Of a DNA stretch of 64,000 nt, positions 44,554 through 52,742 are shown in pieces; the first letter of the stretch is position 1, and every line of letters starts with the position of its first letter. Under the pieces are notes generated by a model. It had not been told where the DNA came from. It did no database searches and saw only the letters and a program-made list of their open reading frames with translations. The position numbers and the translations under genes are program-made. Source of the stretch: Ruminococcus sp. (GTDB lineage Bacteria > Bacillota > Clostridia > Oscillospirales > Ruminococcaceae); the NCBI RefSeq assembly GCF_017549005.1, contig NZ_JAFYYT010000046.1, positions 1 to 64,000 of the forward strand, given 5' to 3'.

Positions 44554-44871
44554 ATGAGAGAAGTAGTTATCACAAAGGAAAACTTCCAGAGAGAAGTCCT
44601 GAACTATAAGGACACGCCCATTCTTCTTGATTTCTGGGCAATGTGGTGCGGACCCTGCATGGCTCTCGGACCTGTTATCGAGCAGATAGCGGACGAATAC
44701 GCAGGCAGGATAAAGGTCGGCAAGGTAAATGTTGACGAGCAGCCCGAGCTTGCGGCAGCTTTCAGAGTTGAGAATATCCCCATGCTCGCGGTAGTAAAGG
44801 ACGGTATCCCTGTCAAGATAGCTGAGGGACTTCGTCCAAAGCAGGATATACTGGATATGCTGGAACTTTAA
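44554..44871 (+). CDS. trxA: thioredoxin
   Basis: The 105-residue protein has the thioredoxin fold with the active site WCGPC (FWAMWCGPCMALGPVIEQIADEY) and a cis-Pro in ENIPMLAVVKDG. It reduces protein disulfides. Together with the FTR-like protein it could form a ferredoxin-driven reduction route. GGAGG precedes the start. A classical NADPH thioredoxin reductase gene is not in the window. Confidence 0.95.
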   Translation: MREVVITKENFQREVLNYKDTPILLDFWAMWCGPCMALGPVIEQIADEYAGRIKVGKVNVDEQPELAAAFRVENIPMLAVVKDGIPVKIAEGLRPKQDILDMLEL

Positions 44872-44879
44872 TAATAATT

Positions 44880-44905
44880 GCAGAGAACGCCGAGGGCGGC
44901 GTTAC
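44880..44905 (-). repeat. REP-like hairpin (GTAACGCCG stem)
   Basis: On the minus strand GTAACGCCG, loop CCCT and CGGCGTT. The loop CCCT is the same as in the transposase REPs. Confidence 0.55.
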
Positions 44906-44975
44906 GAAAAGCTCACTGAAAAACAGTGGGCTTTTTAGTTTGTAGGTGGCTTTCCGAGCGTCCGCAGATAATTTT

Positions 44976-44999
44976 CGGGCGAGCGGAACTCGCCTATAC
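44976..44999 (-). repeat. REP hairpin (GTAT + AGGCGAG stem)
   Basis: On the minus strand GTATAGGCGAG, loop TTCCG, CTCGCCCG. The stem and loop match the copy at 10440. A related GTAG half-copy lies at 44942. Confidence 0.65.
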
Positions 45000-45087
45000 A
45001 AATTTTTTCCTTTTTAATGCACGAAAATGCTCCTCAGGATTGTTTATATTTATGAAGCGACGCTTCCGACAGAAAGGAGGAATTGCC

Positions 45088-45585
45088 ATGAATGACAGTT
45101 CGGCGCTGTATGCGTTTAATAAGTTCGGCGACACTGTTCTGCGGGCTGCCTTTGCCATGACAGGAAGCTATTCCGAGGCAGAGGACATCACTCAGGAGAT
45201 ATTTCTCTCCCTCCATGCAAAGCCGCAGAGATTTGAGTCCGATGAACATCTGAAAGCATGGCTGCTCCGTTCAGCCATAAACCGCTGCAAAAACTACAGA
45301 AAAAGCGCACGTATACTCAGGAATACCGCTCTTGACGAGAAGACCGCAAATACTCTCAGCTGCGAGTTTACTCCGAAAGACAGCGAGATACGCGACAGGA
45401 TAGCAAAGCTCCCCGAGAAATATTCATCGGTGATATTCCTTTATTATTATGAGGAGTACACCATAAAGGAGATAGCTTCGCTCATCGGAAAGAATGAGAA
45501 TACGGTCAGCTCGCTTTTGCAGCGCGGAAGAAAGAAACTGAAAACAGAGCTTGAAGAGGAGGGTTTCATTTATGAAACGAGATGA
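45088..45585 (+). CDS. ECF-type RNA polymerase sigma factor
   Basis: The 165-residue protein has region 2 (SALYAFNKFGDTVLRAAFAMTGSYSEAEDITQEIFLSLHA) and region 4 (LPEKYSSVIFLYYYEEYTIKEIASLIGKNENTVSSLLQRGRKKL). It directs RNA polymerase to target promoters and is controlled by its anti-sigma factor. The start at 45088 is used because AAAGGAGG lies 8 bases before it; the long frame adds 54 unrelated residues through the REP region. The next gene overlaps its end by 14 bases. Confidence 0.93.
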   Translation: MNDSSALYAFNKFGDTVLRAAFAMTGSYSEAEDITQEIFLSLHAKPQRFESDEHLKAWLLRSAINRCKNYRKSARILRNTALDEKTANTLSCEFTPKDSEIRDRIAKLPEKYSSVIFLYYYEEYTIKEIASLIGKNENTVSSLLQRGRKKLKTELEEEGFIYETR

Positions 45586-46936
45586 ATATAACAATTTTCT
45601 CCGCAAAGTGAAGTGCAGCGACGATTTTCGCAGCCGTATGCAGGAAAAGCTCTCAGCTCCCACTATAGAGGTGCATGAGTATGAGGAAAGCGTAAGCGGT
45701 ACGGACGTTATCACTTCAAGGCATAACTGGGGCAGGATAGCAGCAATGGCAGCGGCTTTCGCCCTTGTCTGCGGAGCTGTGGGCGGCGGAGCTTATCAGC
45801 TTGCGCGCTATAACTTCAAAACAGAAGAAAGTACAAATATAAATACAGACGAGAAAGCTTCGGTTTACAGCAAGCTGAAAGCTAATAAGGACAGCTATAA
45901 TGCTGAAATAAAATTATGGGAAGACCTCAGCGGCGATATATACAGCAAATCTGATATCGACAAGGATAAGATCTTTGAGTATCTTGACCATTTTGATATG
46001 TCAAAAGGAATAGAAGCTGATGATTTTACATCTACTTTGAGAGGCATAAAGATATTTTTCAATGGCACAGACAGCAAGGCAAAAGGCGTTACCTATAGCT
46101 TTGAACTGTTCGACAACGGTGAACTGAGACTGACCGAAAAAGTAAAAAGTGAGGAGCGTGTTTCTTACCATAGCTACATTGACGGTCAAAGAGTCTTTAA
46201 CGACATTTTGTATATGCTCGTAGATGATGAAGAAGCTATTGCAGAGTTTGAAAAGGTTACAAACAAGGAGCTTGAAAACGAGATAAGCAACGGCTTCAAG
46301 AACAATCCATATGACAAAGCGTACTATTATATAGCAGACGAAAACAGGCAGGAAGAATATACTCTTACAGGCAGAGAAGATCTTGCTTATGAGCTCATGG
46401 ATTTTGAATGGGAAAGAGCTTCTATAAGAAGCGGCGATGTAAACAGCTATTCTATTGGTTTTGTTGTAGCAGAGGACGGCTATATGCAGTTTGGTATCGG
46501 AAGAACTTACAAGCTGAAAAACGACAGTGACCTTGAAGCTTACAACGCTGTTCTGAAAAAGTATCTTATCAAAAAGGAATTCGGAGAAGCTGTTTCTGAG
46601 GAAGATATACGGAATGCCTTTAAGGATATGCCTGAGGATAAAGCGCAGTTTTTCGATGAATCAGAGTTTAAAAACACTTTCTATAAATATAATGAAAGTG
46701 ATTTTGAAAACTTTAAGGAAAAGCTTTCTTCTCTTGAATGGGAGACCTGTTCAAAAGTTGAGCACAGTATGACTGATTTAACAGTTAAGGATTGTCTCAT
46801 CGACTGTGAGGGAGTTATCATTCCTGCAAACAGGTCAAATTTATGCTACAAGCTGAAAAATGAAAGCGACAAGGCAGAGTTCAGGAGCATATTTGACGAG
46901 TTCATGGACGGTTTTGAGGAAACAGAGAGCGAATAA
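45572..46936 (+). CDS. membrane anti-sigma-factor-like protein
   Basis: The 454-residue protein has a cytosolic N-terminus (1-53), one membrane helix (about 54-76) and a long outside domain (about 80-454) with repeated acidic and aromatic segments. That layout, the overlap with the sigma gene, and the N-terminal cysteine and acidic region suit an anti-sigma factor. The start at 45572 follows GAGGAGGG. The external domain is not recognised and might sense a wall or peptide signal. It lacks a zinc-binding HxxxCxxC motif. Confidence 0.7.
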   Translation: MKRDEYNNFLRKVKCSDDFRSRMQEKLSAPTIEVHEYEESVSGTDVITSRHNWGRIAAMAAAFALVCGAVGGGAYQLARYNFKTEESTNINTDEKASVYSKLKANKDSYNAEIKLWEDLSGDIYSKSDIDKDKIFEYLDHFDMSKGIEADDFTSTLRGIKIFFNGTDSKAKGVTYSFELFDNGELRLTEKVKSEERVSYHSYIDGQRVFNDILYMLVDDEEAIAEFEKVTNKELENEISNGFKNNPYDKAYYYIADENRQEEYTLTGREDLAYELMDFEWERASIRSGDVNSYSIGFVVAEDGYMQFGIGRTYKLKNDSDLEAYNAVLKKYLIKKEFGEAVSEEDIRNAFKDMPEDKAQFFDESEFKNTFYKYNESDFENFKEKLSSLEWETCSKVEHSMTDLTVKDCLIDCEGVIIPANRSNLCYKLKNESDKAEFRSIFDEFMDGFEETESE

Positions 46937-46969
46937 GCCGGATTTGAAAGGAATAGTAACAATAGAAAG

Positions 46970-46998
46970 TTGCATTTTTAGATATTCTATGATATAAT
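46970..46998 (+). promoter_or_regulatory. xthA promoter
   Basis: TTGCAT (46970-46975), 17-base spacer, TATAAT (46993-46998). Predicted start of transcription is near 47005, 52 bases before the ATG. Confidence 0.75.
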
Positions 46999-47008
46999 GT
47001 TATAAAGT

Positions 47009-47043
47009 CTCCGCAGTTGTCAGGACTGCGGAGAGATTTTTTT
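47009..47043 (+). terminator. terminator-like stem-loop in the xthA leader
   Basis: Stem CTCCGCAGT/ACTGCGGAG with a 7-base loop, then AGA and TTTTTTT. It lies only a few bases after the predicted start of transcription and before the GGAGG of xthA, so it would end nearly every transcript unless read through. Confidence 0.7.
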
Positions 47044-47056
47044 CGGAGGTATAACA

Positions 47057-47803
47057 ATGAAGCTCATTTCATGGAACGTAAACGGCTTTCGCGCTTGTCT
47101 GCAAAAGGGCTTTGAGGACTTCTTCAAGGCTGCGGACGCTGATATATTCTGCCTGCAGGAAACAAAAATGCAGCCCGATCAGGCGGACTTCACGCCCGAA
47201 GGCTACCACATATATTTTCACAGCGCCATAAAGAAGGGCTACTCGGGAACGGCTGTTTTCAGCAAAACAGAGCCGGTCTCAGTTAATTACGGTATAAACG
47301 GTACTCATCTCGACGAGGGAAGAGTAATTACCTGCGAGTATGAGGACTTTTACTTCGTGTGCTGCTATGTTCCCAACGCTCAGGACGGTCTCAAGCGTAT
47401 CGACTACCGCATGGAGTTCGAGGACGATATGAGAGCGTATCTCTCGGAGCTCGACAAGAAAAAGCCCGTTATCTACTGCGGCGACCTCAATGTTGCTCAT
47501 GAGGAGATAGACCTGAAAAATCCCAAAACAAACCGCGGCAACGCAGGCTTTTCCGACGAGGAGCGCGGCAAGTTCACGGAGCTTCTCGGTGCAGGATTTG
47601 CGGACACTTTCCGCAGGCTCTATCCCGATACCGTTACGTATTCGTGGTGGTCGTACCGCTTCAGAGCCCGCGAGAAGAACGCAGGCTGGCGTATAGACTA
47701 TTTCGTGGTCTCAGAGCGCCTTATGGAGCGCGTGGTGAACTCTGAGATACTTACAGATGTAATGGGCAGCGACCACTGTCCTGTGATGCTGACGATAAAA
47801 TAA
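47057..47803 (+). CDS. xthA: exodeoxyribonuclease III
   Basis: The 248-residue protein has the AP-endonuclease/exonuclease III motifs: SWNVNGFRACLQKGF, LQETKMQPDQ, GDLNVAHEEIDLKNPKTNRGNAGFSDEERG and SDHCPVML. It cuts abasic sites and removes 3-prime blocks in base excision repair. Length and motifs are complete. GGAGG lies 5-9 bases before the ATG. Its leader has a terminator-like hairpin. Confidence 0.96.
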   Translation: MKLISWNVNGFRACLQKGFEDFFKAADADIFCLQETKMQPDQADFTPEGYHIYFHSAIKKGYSGTAVFSKTEPVSVNYGINGTHLDEGRVITCEYEDFYFVCCYVPNAQDGLKRIDYRMEFEDDMRAYLSELDKKKPVIYCGDLNVAHEEIDLKNPKTNRGNAGFSDEERGKFTELLGAGFADTFRRLYPDTVTYSWWSYRFRAREKNAGWRIDYFVVSERLMERVVNSEILTDVMGSDHCPVMLTIK

Positions 47804-47807
47804 AGAA

Positions 47808-47835
47808 ACGGGTACACATATGTGTACCCGTTTTG
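47808..47835 (+). terminator. xthA terminator
   Basis: Near-perfect stem of 12 bp, ACGGGTACACAT and its complement, followed by TTTTG. The stem has almost no loop, so pairing will end a few bases earlier. Confidence 0.75.
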
Positions 47836-47893
47836 TGTGTATAATAATTCTCTAAAACCGTGCAGGAGATGATGCATACACCGCCCTTACAAA

Positions 47894-48691
47894 TTAACTG
47901 CCAAAAGTTTTTTTGAAGCTGAGATAATTCCGTCCGTCTGATTTGCCATAGACTGCAAAGCAGACATTATCGAAAAGCTTTCCGAAGCCTTCGTCCATAA
48001 GGACTTTCCTGAAATATTCCGATACTTCATCGGGTTTATTGCCGAAGGCTCCGCAGCCCCAGGCGCCGAGAACGAGGTTTTTATGGCCGTTTTCCGCAGC
48101 TATCGCAAGCATTATGCGTATGCGTCTTGTCATTGTTTCCGCTGTCTTTTTACCCGAAGCAAGCAGTGCTGCTCCGCGTTTGTTTGGCGCGGGAACAGTT
48201 ATCACAGCCGCCGTAAAAGTCTCATCGAGCAGCTCGCAGTGATGATCGCGGAAGACGCATACATCAGGAGAATAGAGCATATAATCGGACTCTACGGAGC
48301 TGAGATGAGTGTTATTGAAGCGGTACATCTCCTTTGCTGCGTCGGAGGTTATTGAGGCGTAAAGAGTGCTGCACCTGCACAGAGCTTCCTCCTGAGCGTT
48401 TGCTCCGAGTCTGAAGCCGCCGCCTGCTTTGTGGGCGTTGGCGAAATTCATGACGAAAGGCTTCTCAAAGCGGCTCGCAGCGGTAAAGGAATCCTCGGTA
48501 GTAACGGTCAACTCACACATTTTACCGTCGGGAATTACCGTGTTTTTGAGCAGCTCTGCGCCTTTTTCGGGAGAATATACAATAACTGCCGTAAAGTCGT
48601 TTTTTGGCAGCTCCATGCGCTTTCCGTCTTTTTCGTAGAAACCGTCAGCGGTTATTTTTATAGTCTCGTTTGCAATTGCGATATTATTCAT
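47894..48691 (-). CDS. bacterial-type poly(ADP-ribose) glycohydrolase (TIGR02452/DUF2263)
   Basis: The 265-residue protein has the PARG signature GGGFRLGANAQEEALCR (Gly90-92, Gln100, catalytic Glu101/Glu102). The macrodomain core VLGAWGCGAFGN also fits. It hydrolyses ADP-ribose polymers or protein ADP-ribose bonds. It lies 4 bases after the phosphoesterase gene on the same strand. A partner ADP-ribosyltransferase is not visible in the window. Confidence 0.9.
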   Translation of the reverse strand: MNNIAIANETIKITADGFYEKDGKRMELPKNDFTAVIVYSPEKGAELLKNTVIPDGKMCELTVTTEDSFTAASRFEKPFVMNFANAHKAGGGFRLGANAQEEALCRCSTLYASITSDAAKEMYRFNNTHLSSVESDYMLYSPDVCVFRDHHCELLDETFTAAVITVPAPNKRGAALLASGKKTAETMTRRIRIMLAIAAENGHKNLVLGAWGCGAFGNKPDEVSEYFRKVLMDEGFGKLFDNVCFAVYGKSDGRNYLSFKKTFGS

Positions 48692-48695
48692 ATTT

Positions 48696-49799
48696 TCACT
48701 CCCTGCCCTTGATATTGATAATATTGTACTCGGATACAGTTCCCGTCTTGAAAGGGATAGCCCAGCCCGAAATGCCCGAAGTCACGATGAAATCCGTATT
48801 GCTGCGTTTTGTGTGACCATAAACGAAGTCATTGGCGCCTATCCACAGACCCACATAGCCTGATGGCCATATATGACCGCCGTGAGTGTGTCCCGAGTAG
48901 ACAAGGTCAACATTCGCTGCGGCTTCGTTGTTGTAGTCGTTGGGCTGGTGGTCGAGTACAAGTGTGTACACAGATGAAGGTATATCCTTTGTGAGTTCGC
49001 TTACAGCCTTCCGTGACTCGTCATGCTTGTCCTTTCTGCCTATTATTGCGAAATTGTCCGTAACCATTACAGCTTCGTCCTCGAGGACTGTAACATTGTT
49101 CTTTTCGAGCTCAGAATATAGCTCTTCTATGGTGAAATCGCGGCTGTCAGGCATATAGCCCTTGTCGTGATTGCCGCTTACGAAGTAAACACCGTAGGTA
49201 GTATGCAGCTTTCCGAGCGCCTCGCAGGCTTTGACCATATCGCTGCGTTTGGAGTCGTCGTCTGCGAAATCTCCCGCAATAACGACAATATCGGGATCTT
49301 CTGCCTGTATCCGCTCAATTTGCCGTGCCATGCCGTCACCGTCGAGAGTTATGCCGATATGAGAGTCTGCAAAGCCGGCTACTTTTATACTTCCGCCGTC
49401 TATGGTTTTATCGGTAGTTACCGAATAGGGCGTAACTATGATATTATGAGCGTTGTACCAGCCTATGCACAGATATACCGCCGTAAACAGCAGTACGCAT
49501 ACTCCCTCGGTGTTGCGGCGGCGTTCTTTTTTTGCGGCTTTCCGCACGATAAATGCGAAAAGGTCGGCAATGAGCCAGAATATTATAAGATGAAGTATCA
49601 CAACGATAACGCTGTAGAAGTTTATGAAGCCGAGGCAGGCTATCCCGCCAAGCGGCAGTATGCTTGCAAGCCATGAGAGAAGCCTGTGTTTCCCGCCCAG
49701 CTTTTCGATGAAGCTGAATCGGTGAAACCGCGTGATAAGATAGACAGTGCCGCCTACGGACATTAAAAGCAGTATTGCAAAAAGTAAAATCCAGTTCAT
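48696..49799 (-). CDS. membrane metallophosphoesterase with N-terminal membrane helices
   Basis: The 367-residue protein has four hydrophobic segments in its first 125 residues, then the metallophosphoesterase domain (about 140-365) with DSHIG, GDFADDD, GNHD, LDHQPND and SGHTHGGHIWP. It is like YkuE/YaeI phosphodiesterases. The start 49797-49799 follows GGGGGAAA; a longer frame adds 15 residues from the leader. Promoter at 49893-49921. It is the first gene of a pair with the PARG gene. Confidence 0.88.
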   Translation of the reverse strand: MNWILLFAILLLMSVGGTVYLITRFHRFSFIEKLGGKHRLLSWLASILPLGGIACLGFINFYSVIVVILHLIIFWLIADLFAFIVRKAAKKERRRNTEGVCVLLFTAVYLCIGWYNAHNIIVTPYSVTTDKTIDGGSIKVAGFADSHIGITLDGDGMARQIERIQAEDPDIVVIAGDFADDDSKRSDMVKACEALGKLHTTYGVYFVSGNHDKGYMPDSRDFTIEELYSELEKNNVTVLEDEAVMVTDNFAIIGRKDKHDESRKAVSELTKDIPSSVYTLVLDHQPNDYNNEAAANVDLVYSGHTHGGHIWPSGYVGLWIGANDFVYGHTKRSNTDFIVTSGISGWAIPFKTGTVSEYNIINIKGRE

Positions 49800-49892
49800 A
49801 TATTTCCCCCTGATATATTTTTGATACTTATATAGAGGTATCAAAGATATGGCTGTGTATCATATCAGATTGTTATTTCATGTCTTGTAATT

Positions 49893-49921
49893 ACTATAAC
49901 AGTTTTGTGTTGCAATGTCAA
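49893..49921 (-). promoter_or_regulatory. promoter of the phosphoesterase-PARG pair
   Basis: On the minus strand TTGACA (49916-49921), 17-base spacer, TATAGT (49893-49898). Confidence 0.75.
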
Positions 49922-49979
49922 GCTATGGGGAAAAAAACAGCTTCTTTGTTGCAAATAATCTTCTTTGCTTTATATATGG

Positions 49980-50008
49980 TTGAAATATGGGGATTTATGT
50001 GATATAAT
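49980..50008 (+). promoter_or_regulatory. GH5 gene promoter
   Basis: TTGAAA (49980-49985), 17-base spacer, TATAAT (50003-50008). It is divergent from the phosphoesterase promoter, 59 bases away. Confidence 0.75.
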
Positions 50009-50071
50009 ATGTGTAAGATTTTACGGTAGGATATTGTTTTTTGGTCAGAAATAAAATAGGGGGAACTCCCA

Positions 50072-51265
50072 ATGGAAAGAACAAAAGGAAAATTCATCAT
50101 ATCAGCCAATGAAATAGCGGAAAAAATGGGCGCAGGCTGGAATTACGGAAATACACTCGAGGCGAATTTCGGCGGAACTCCCGACGAAACGGTATGGGGA
50201 AACCCGAAGGCTTCGCAGGAGATGGTGGACGCAGTTGCAGAGGCAGGCTTTGATACAGTCAGGATACCCATTTCCTATCTCAGTATGATAGATGACAGCA
50301 ACGGCTTTAAAATAAACGATGCATGGCTCGAAAGGATAGCAGAGGTCGTGGATTACTGCTATAACAGGGGAATGTTCGTTATTATAAATATGCACGGCGA
50401 CGGCTACCATACTATAAACGGCGGCTGGCTTCTCTGCGACAGCGAGGATCAGGACTACGTTAAAGCTAAGTTTGCCGCTGTATGGAAACAGGTCGCTCTC
50501 CGTTTCGCAGACCACGACGAGCACCTTATTTTCGAGTGCATGAACGAAGTATTCGACGGGGTATATCATGACCCTGTTCCCGAATACTATGAGAATATAA
50601 ACGATTACGATCAGATATTCGTTGATACCGTCAGGAGCGCAGGGGGCTGCAATACTCACCGCTGGCTGCTGGTTGCGGGCTGGAATACGGATATAAAGTA
50701 TACCTGCGGCAATTACGGCTTCAGGTTCCCCGAGGACAGGGGCAATACCGCGGACGAGGGCAGACTTATGCTTTCGGTACACTGTTATGACCCGTGGGAG
50801 TACTGCGGCGACGATGTGAAAAAGATATTCCTCTGGGGACAGAAGGGTCAGGAGATAATCGAAATGACCAATATCGACCCCATTTACGACGCAGACTGGG
50901 GCGAGGAGGAGCACATAAAGGCTCAGCTCTCGATGCTCAAGGAAAGGTATGTGGATAAGGGCATACCTGTAGTAATAGGCGAGTTCGGCTGTATCGACAA
51001 GACCCTCGAGCACTCCGAGCTTCCCGACAGGATAGCCGAGAACCGCGCTTATTACGACGGCTTTCTGGCAGGAACTGCGGCTCAGAACGGAATAACTCCC
51101 GTGTACTGGGACAACGGCTACAACGGACCAAACGGCTTCGGACTTTTTGACCGCCGCAAGCTCACACAGACTCAGCCCGAGCTTATCGAGGCTATAGTAT
51201 GCGGCGTGAAGAACAAGGACCCCATGTCGGGCAGAAGCGCATATATCGACAGATACACAGGCTGA
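50072..51265 (+). CDS. glycoside hydrolase family 5 (endoglucanase-like), no signal peptide
   Basis: The 397-residue protein is a single GH5 (beta/alpha)8 barrel. GAGWNYGNTLEANFG, VRIPISY, the acid/base Glu159 (FECMNE), the active-site His238 and Tyr in SVHCYD, and the nucleophile Glu304 (VIGEFG) are all present. The pattern resembles subfamily 4 (cellulase, xyloglucanase, mixed-linkage glucanase). There is no signal peptide, dockerin or CBM, so it probably acts in the cytosol on imported oligosaccharides. GGGGG lies 8 bases before the ATG. The gene is single, with its own promoter and terminator. Confidence 0.9.
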   Translation: MERTKGKFIISANEIAEKMGAGWNYGNTLEANFGGTPDETVWGNPKASQEMVDAVAEAGFDTVRIPISYLSMIDDSNGFKINDAWLERIAEVVDYCYNRGMFVIINMHGDGYHTINGGWLLCDSEDQDYVKAKFAAVWKQVALRFADHDEHLIFECMNEVFDGVYHDPVPEYYENINDYDQIFVDTVRSAGGCNTHRWLLVAGWNTDIKYTCGNYGFRFPEDRGNTADEGRLMLSVHCYDPWEYCGDDVKKIFLWGQKGQEIIEMTNIDPIYDADWGEEEHIKAQLSMLKERYVDKGIPVVIGEFGCIDKTLEHSELPDRIAENRAYYDGFLAGTAAQNGITPVYWDNGYNGPNGFGLFDRRKLTQTQPELIEAIVCGVKNKDPMSGRSAYIDRYTG

Positions 51266-51269
51266 CGAA

Positions 51270-51308
51270 AAAAGCTGTAAAGATAAAATCTTTACAGCTT
51301 TTTTTTAT
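51270..51308 (+). terminator. GH5 terminator
   Basis: Stem AAGCTGTAAAGA/TCTTTACAGCTT, loop TAAAA, then eight T. An A-run on the other side makes it bidirectional. Confidence 0.88.
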
Positions 51309-51365
51309 AAAATCTCCGGCTGTTTGAAAAACAGAAAAAAATTATTGAAAAACGATAATTTTCTA

Positions 51366-51394
51366 TTGACAAATGATATTTTATGTGTTATACT
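51366..51394 (+). promoter_or_regulatory. promoter of the DUF2975-HTH pair
   Basis: TTGACA (51366-51371), 17-base spacer, TATACT (51389-51394). Confidence 0.8.
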
Positions 51395-51431
51395 ATAGTC
51401 ACAGTAAAACAATACAAAGGAGAGCGGACTT

Positions 51432-51899
51432 ATGTGGAACAAGGATAAATCACTTATTCTTTCGCGTATTCTTACTATTGCAGCGGCTATTGCAGCCATA
51501 ATAGTTGCGGTCTTTATACCTGCCATATCGGAATGGTACCAGTTTGAAATGGCTGCCGAGGCGAACAGCGTTTTTGACAGGAGCACCATGTTCATTCCCA
51601 TGTGCGTTACTCTGTACGTGTGCGACGCACTTGCTCTTGCGGCGCTGTGGAACCTGCATATGCTTCTCAGGAATATCAGCAGGGACGAGGTGTTCATACA
51701 GAAAAATACCAATTGCCTGCGTCGGATATCATGGATATGTATGGGAGTAGGCGTGATGATGATGATTTTCGGACTGTGGAGCTCGATATTCATATTCTTC
51801 GGAATGTGCGCGCTGATGTTCGGACTTATCATGCGCGTTCTGAAAAACGTATTTGAAAAGGCAGTAGAAATAAAGTCGGAAAACGACTTTACAATATAA
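51432..51899 (+). CDS. DUF2975 membrane protein
   Basis: The 155-residue protein has four membrane helices (about 12-34, 54-78, 98-118, 120-138). The pattern LLRNISRDEVFIQKNTNCLRRISW between helices two and three is typical of DUF2975. Such proteins occur with a small XRE-type regulator encoded just downstream, as here. The function is unknown; a membrane-signalling or toxin-antitoxin-like relation to the regulator has not been shown. Confidence 0.85.
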   Translation: MWNKDKSLILSRILTIAAAIAAIIVAVFIPAISEWYQFEMAAEANSVFDRSTMFIPMCVTLYVCDALALAALWNLHMLLRNISRDEVFIQKNTNCLRRISWICMGVGVMMMIFGLWSSIFIFFGMCALMFGLIMRVLKNVFEKAVEIKSENDFTI

Positions 51900-51913
51900 T
51901 GGAGGTGTTTTCC

Positions 51914-52120
51914 ATGCCGATTATAGTAAATCTTGACGTTATGATGGCAAAGCGGAAGATGTCCTCGCAGGATCTTGCAGAAAAGGTGGGCATTACTACC
52001 GCTAATCTTTCGATACTGAAAACAGGCAAGGCAAAGGCGGTGCGCTTTTCGACCCTTGAAAGGATATGCGACGAGCTGGACTGCCAGCCGGGAGATATAC
52101 TGGAATATCAGAGAGAATAA
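51914..52120 (+). CDS. XRE/Cro-type small regulator (YozG-like)
   Basis: The 68-residue protein is a helix-turn-helix of the Cro/C1 type: MPIIVNLDVMMAKRKMSSQDLAEKVGITTANLSILKTGKAKAVRFSTLERICDELDCQPGDILEY. It probably regulates the membrane-protein operon. The start was placed at 51914 because GGAGGTG lies just before it; the upstream ATG at 51899 is part of that site. It follows DUF2975 with 14 bases between. Confidence 0.93.
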   Translation: MPIIVNLDVMMAKRKMSSQDLAEKVGITTANLSILKTGKAKAVRFSTLERICDELDCQPGDILEYQRE

Positions 52121-52252
52121 ACGAATGCATGGGGTAAACCATGATACAGGGGTATGATATACAGGGGAGCAGAAATGCTCCCCCACCAACCGGAGCAAAT
52201 GCAATACTTACTATACACATATTTATAGTAAGTTAATCAAAGGCGGTGCTTA

Positions 52253-52675
52253 ATGGATACAGAACTTAAAAAAGTGCTGAGAAATTCCGTTTTAGAGCTT
52301 GTACTTCTGCTTTCTCTGCCATTTATAATATTTAGAATAGGAGCTGTCTATGATTACTTTGACAAGCATTATACGCATTTTAATGCTGAAAGAACTGCAA
52401 TCATGGAGCATATATTCGATATAAACGTTGATGATAATGTTAAACTGAAACGATATTCAGATGACAGTATACTAATTGCGATAGATCAGAGACTTGAGCT
52501 GGAAACAGATGATTATGAGAGGTTCATTGCAGAAAATGTAAATGCCGCTCTGAAGTCTGATGAAAGACGTGGAGACAGTGAAATAATTTATAAGTATGTA
52601 AATTCCCGCACAGATATGAAGATAACTGAGCTTGAAAAAGGAGGCTATCTGATAGTATTACATCATTGGGAGTGA
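52253..52675 (+). CDS. small membrane-anchored protein of unknown function
   Basis: The 140-residue protein has one N-terminal membrane helix (about 11-30) and a soluble, charged domain (about 35-140) with mixed alpha/beta character. No family is recognised. AAGGCGG lies 8 bases before the ATG. The AT-rich codon usage differs a little from its neighbours. A hairpin-forming GGGGAGC/GCTCCCC (52163-52182) lies upstream. Confidence 0.6.
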   Translation: MDTELKKVLRNSVLELVLLLSLPFIIFRIGAVYDYFDKHYTHFNAERTAIMEHIFDINVDDNVKLKRYSDDSILIAIDQRLELETDDYERFIAENVNAALKSDERRGDSEIIYKYVNSRTDMKITELEKGGYLIVLHHWE

Positions 52676-52742
52676 AAAACGTTACTGACAGTGCCGTATC
52701 CATTTAAAATTGCTTTTATAAAATTAAAAAGGAGTAAACGTC

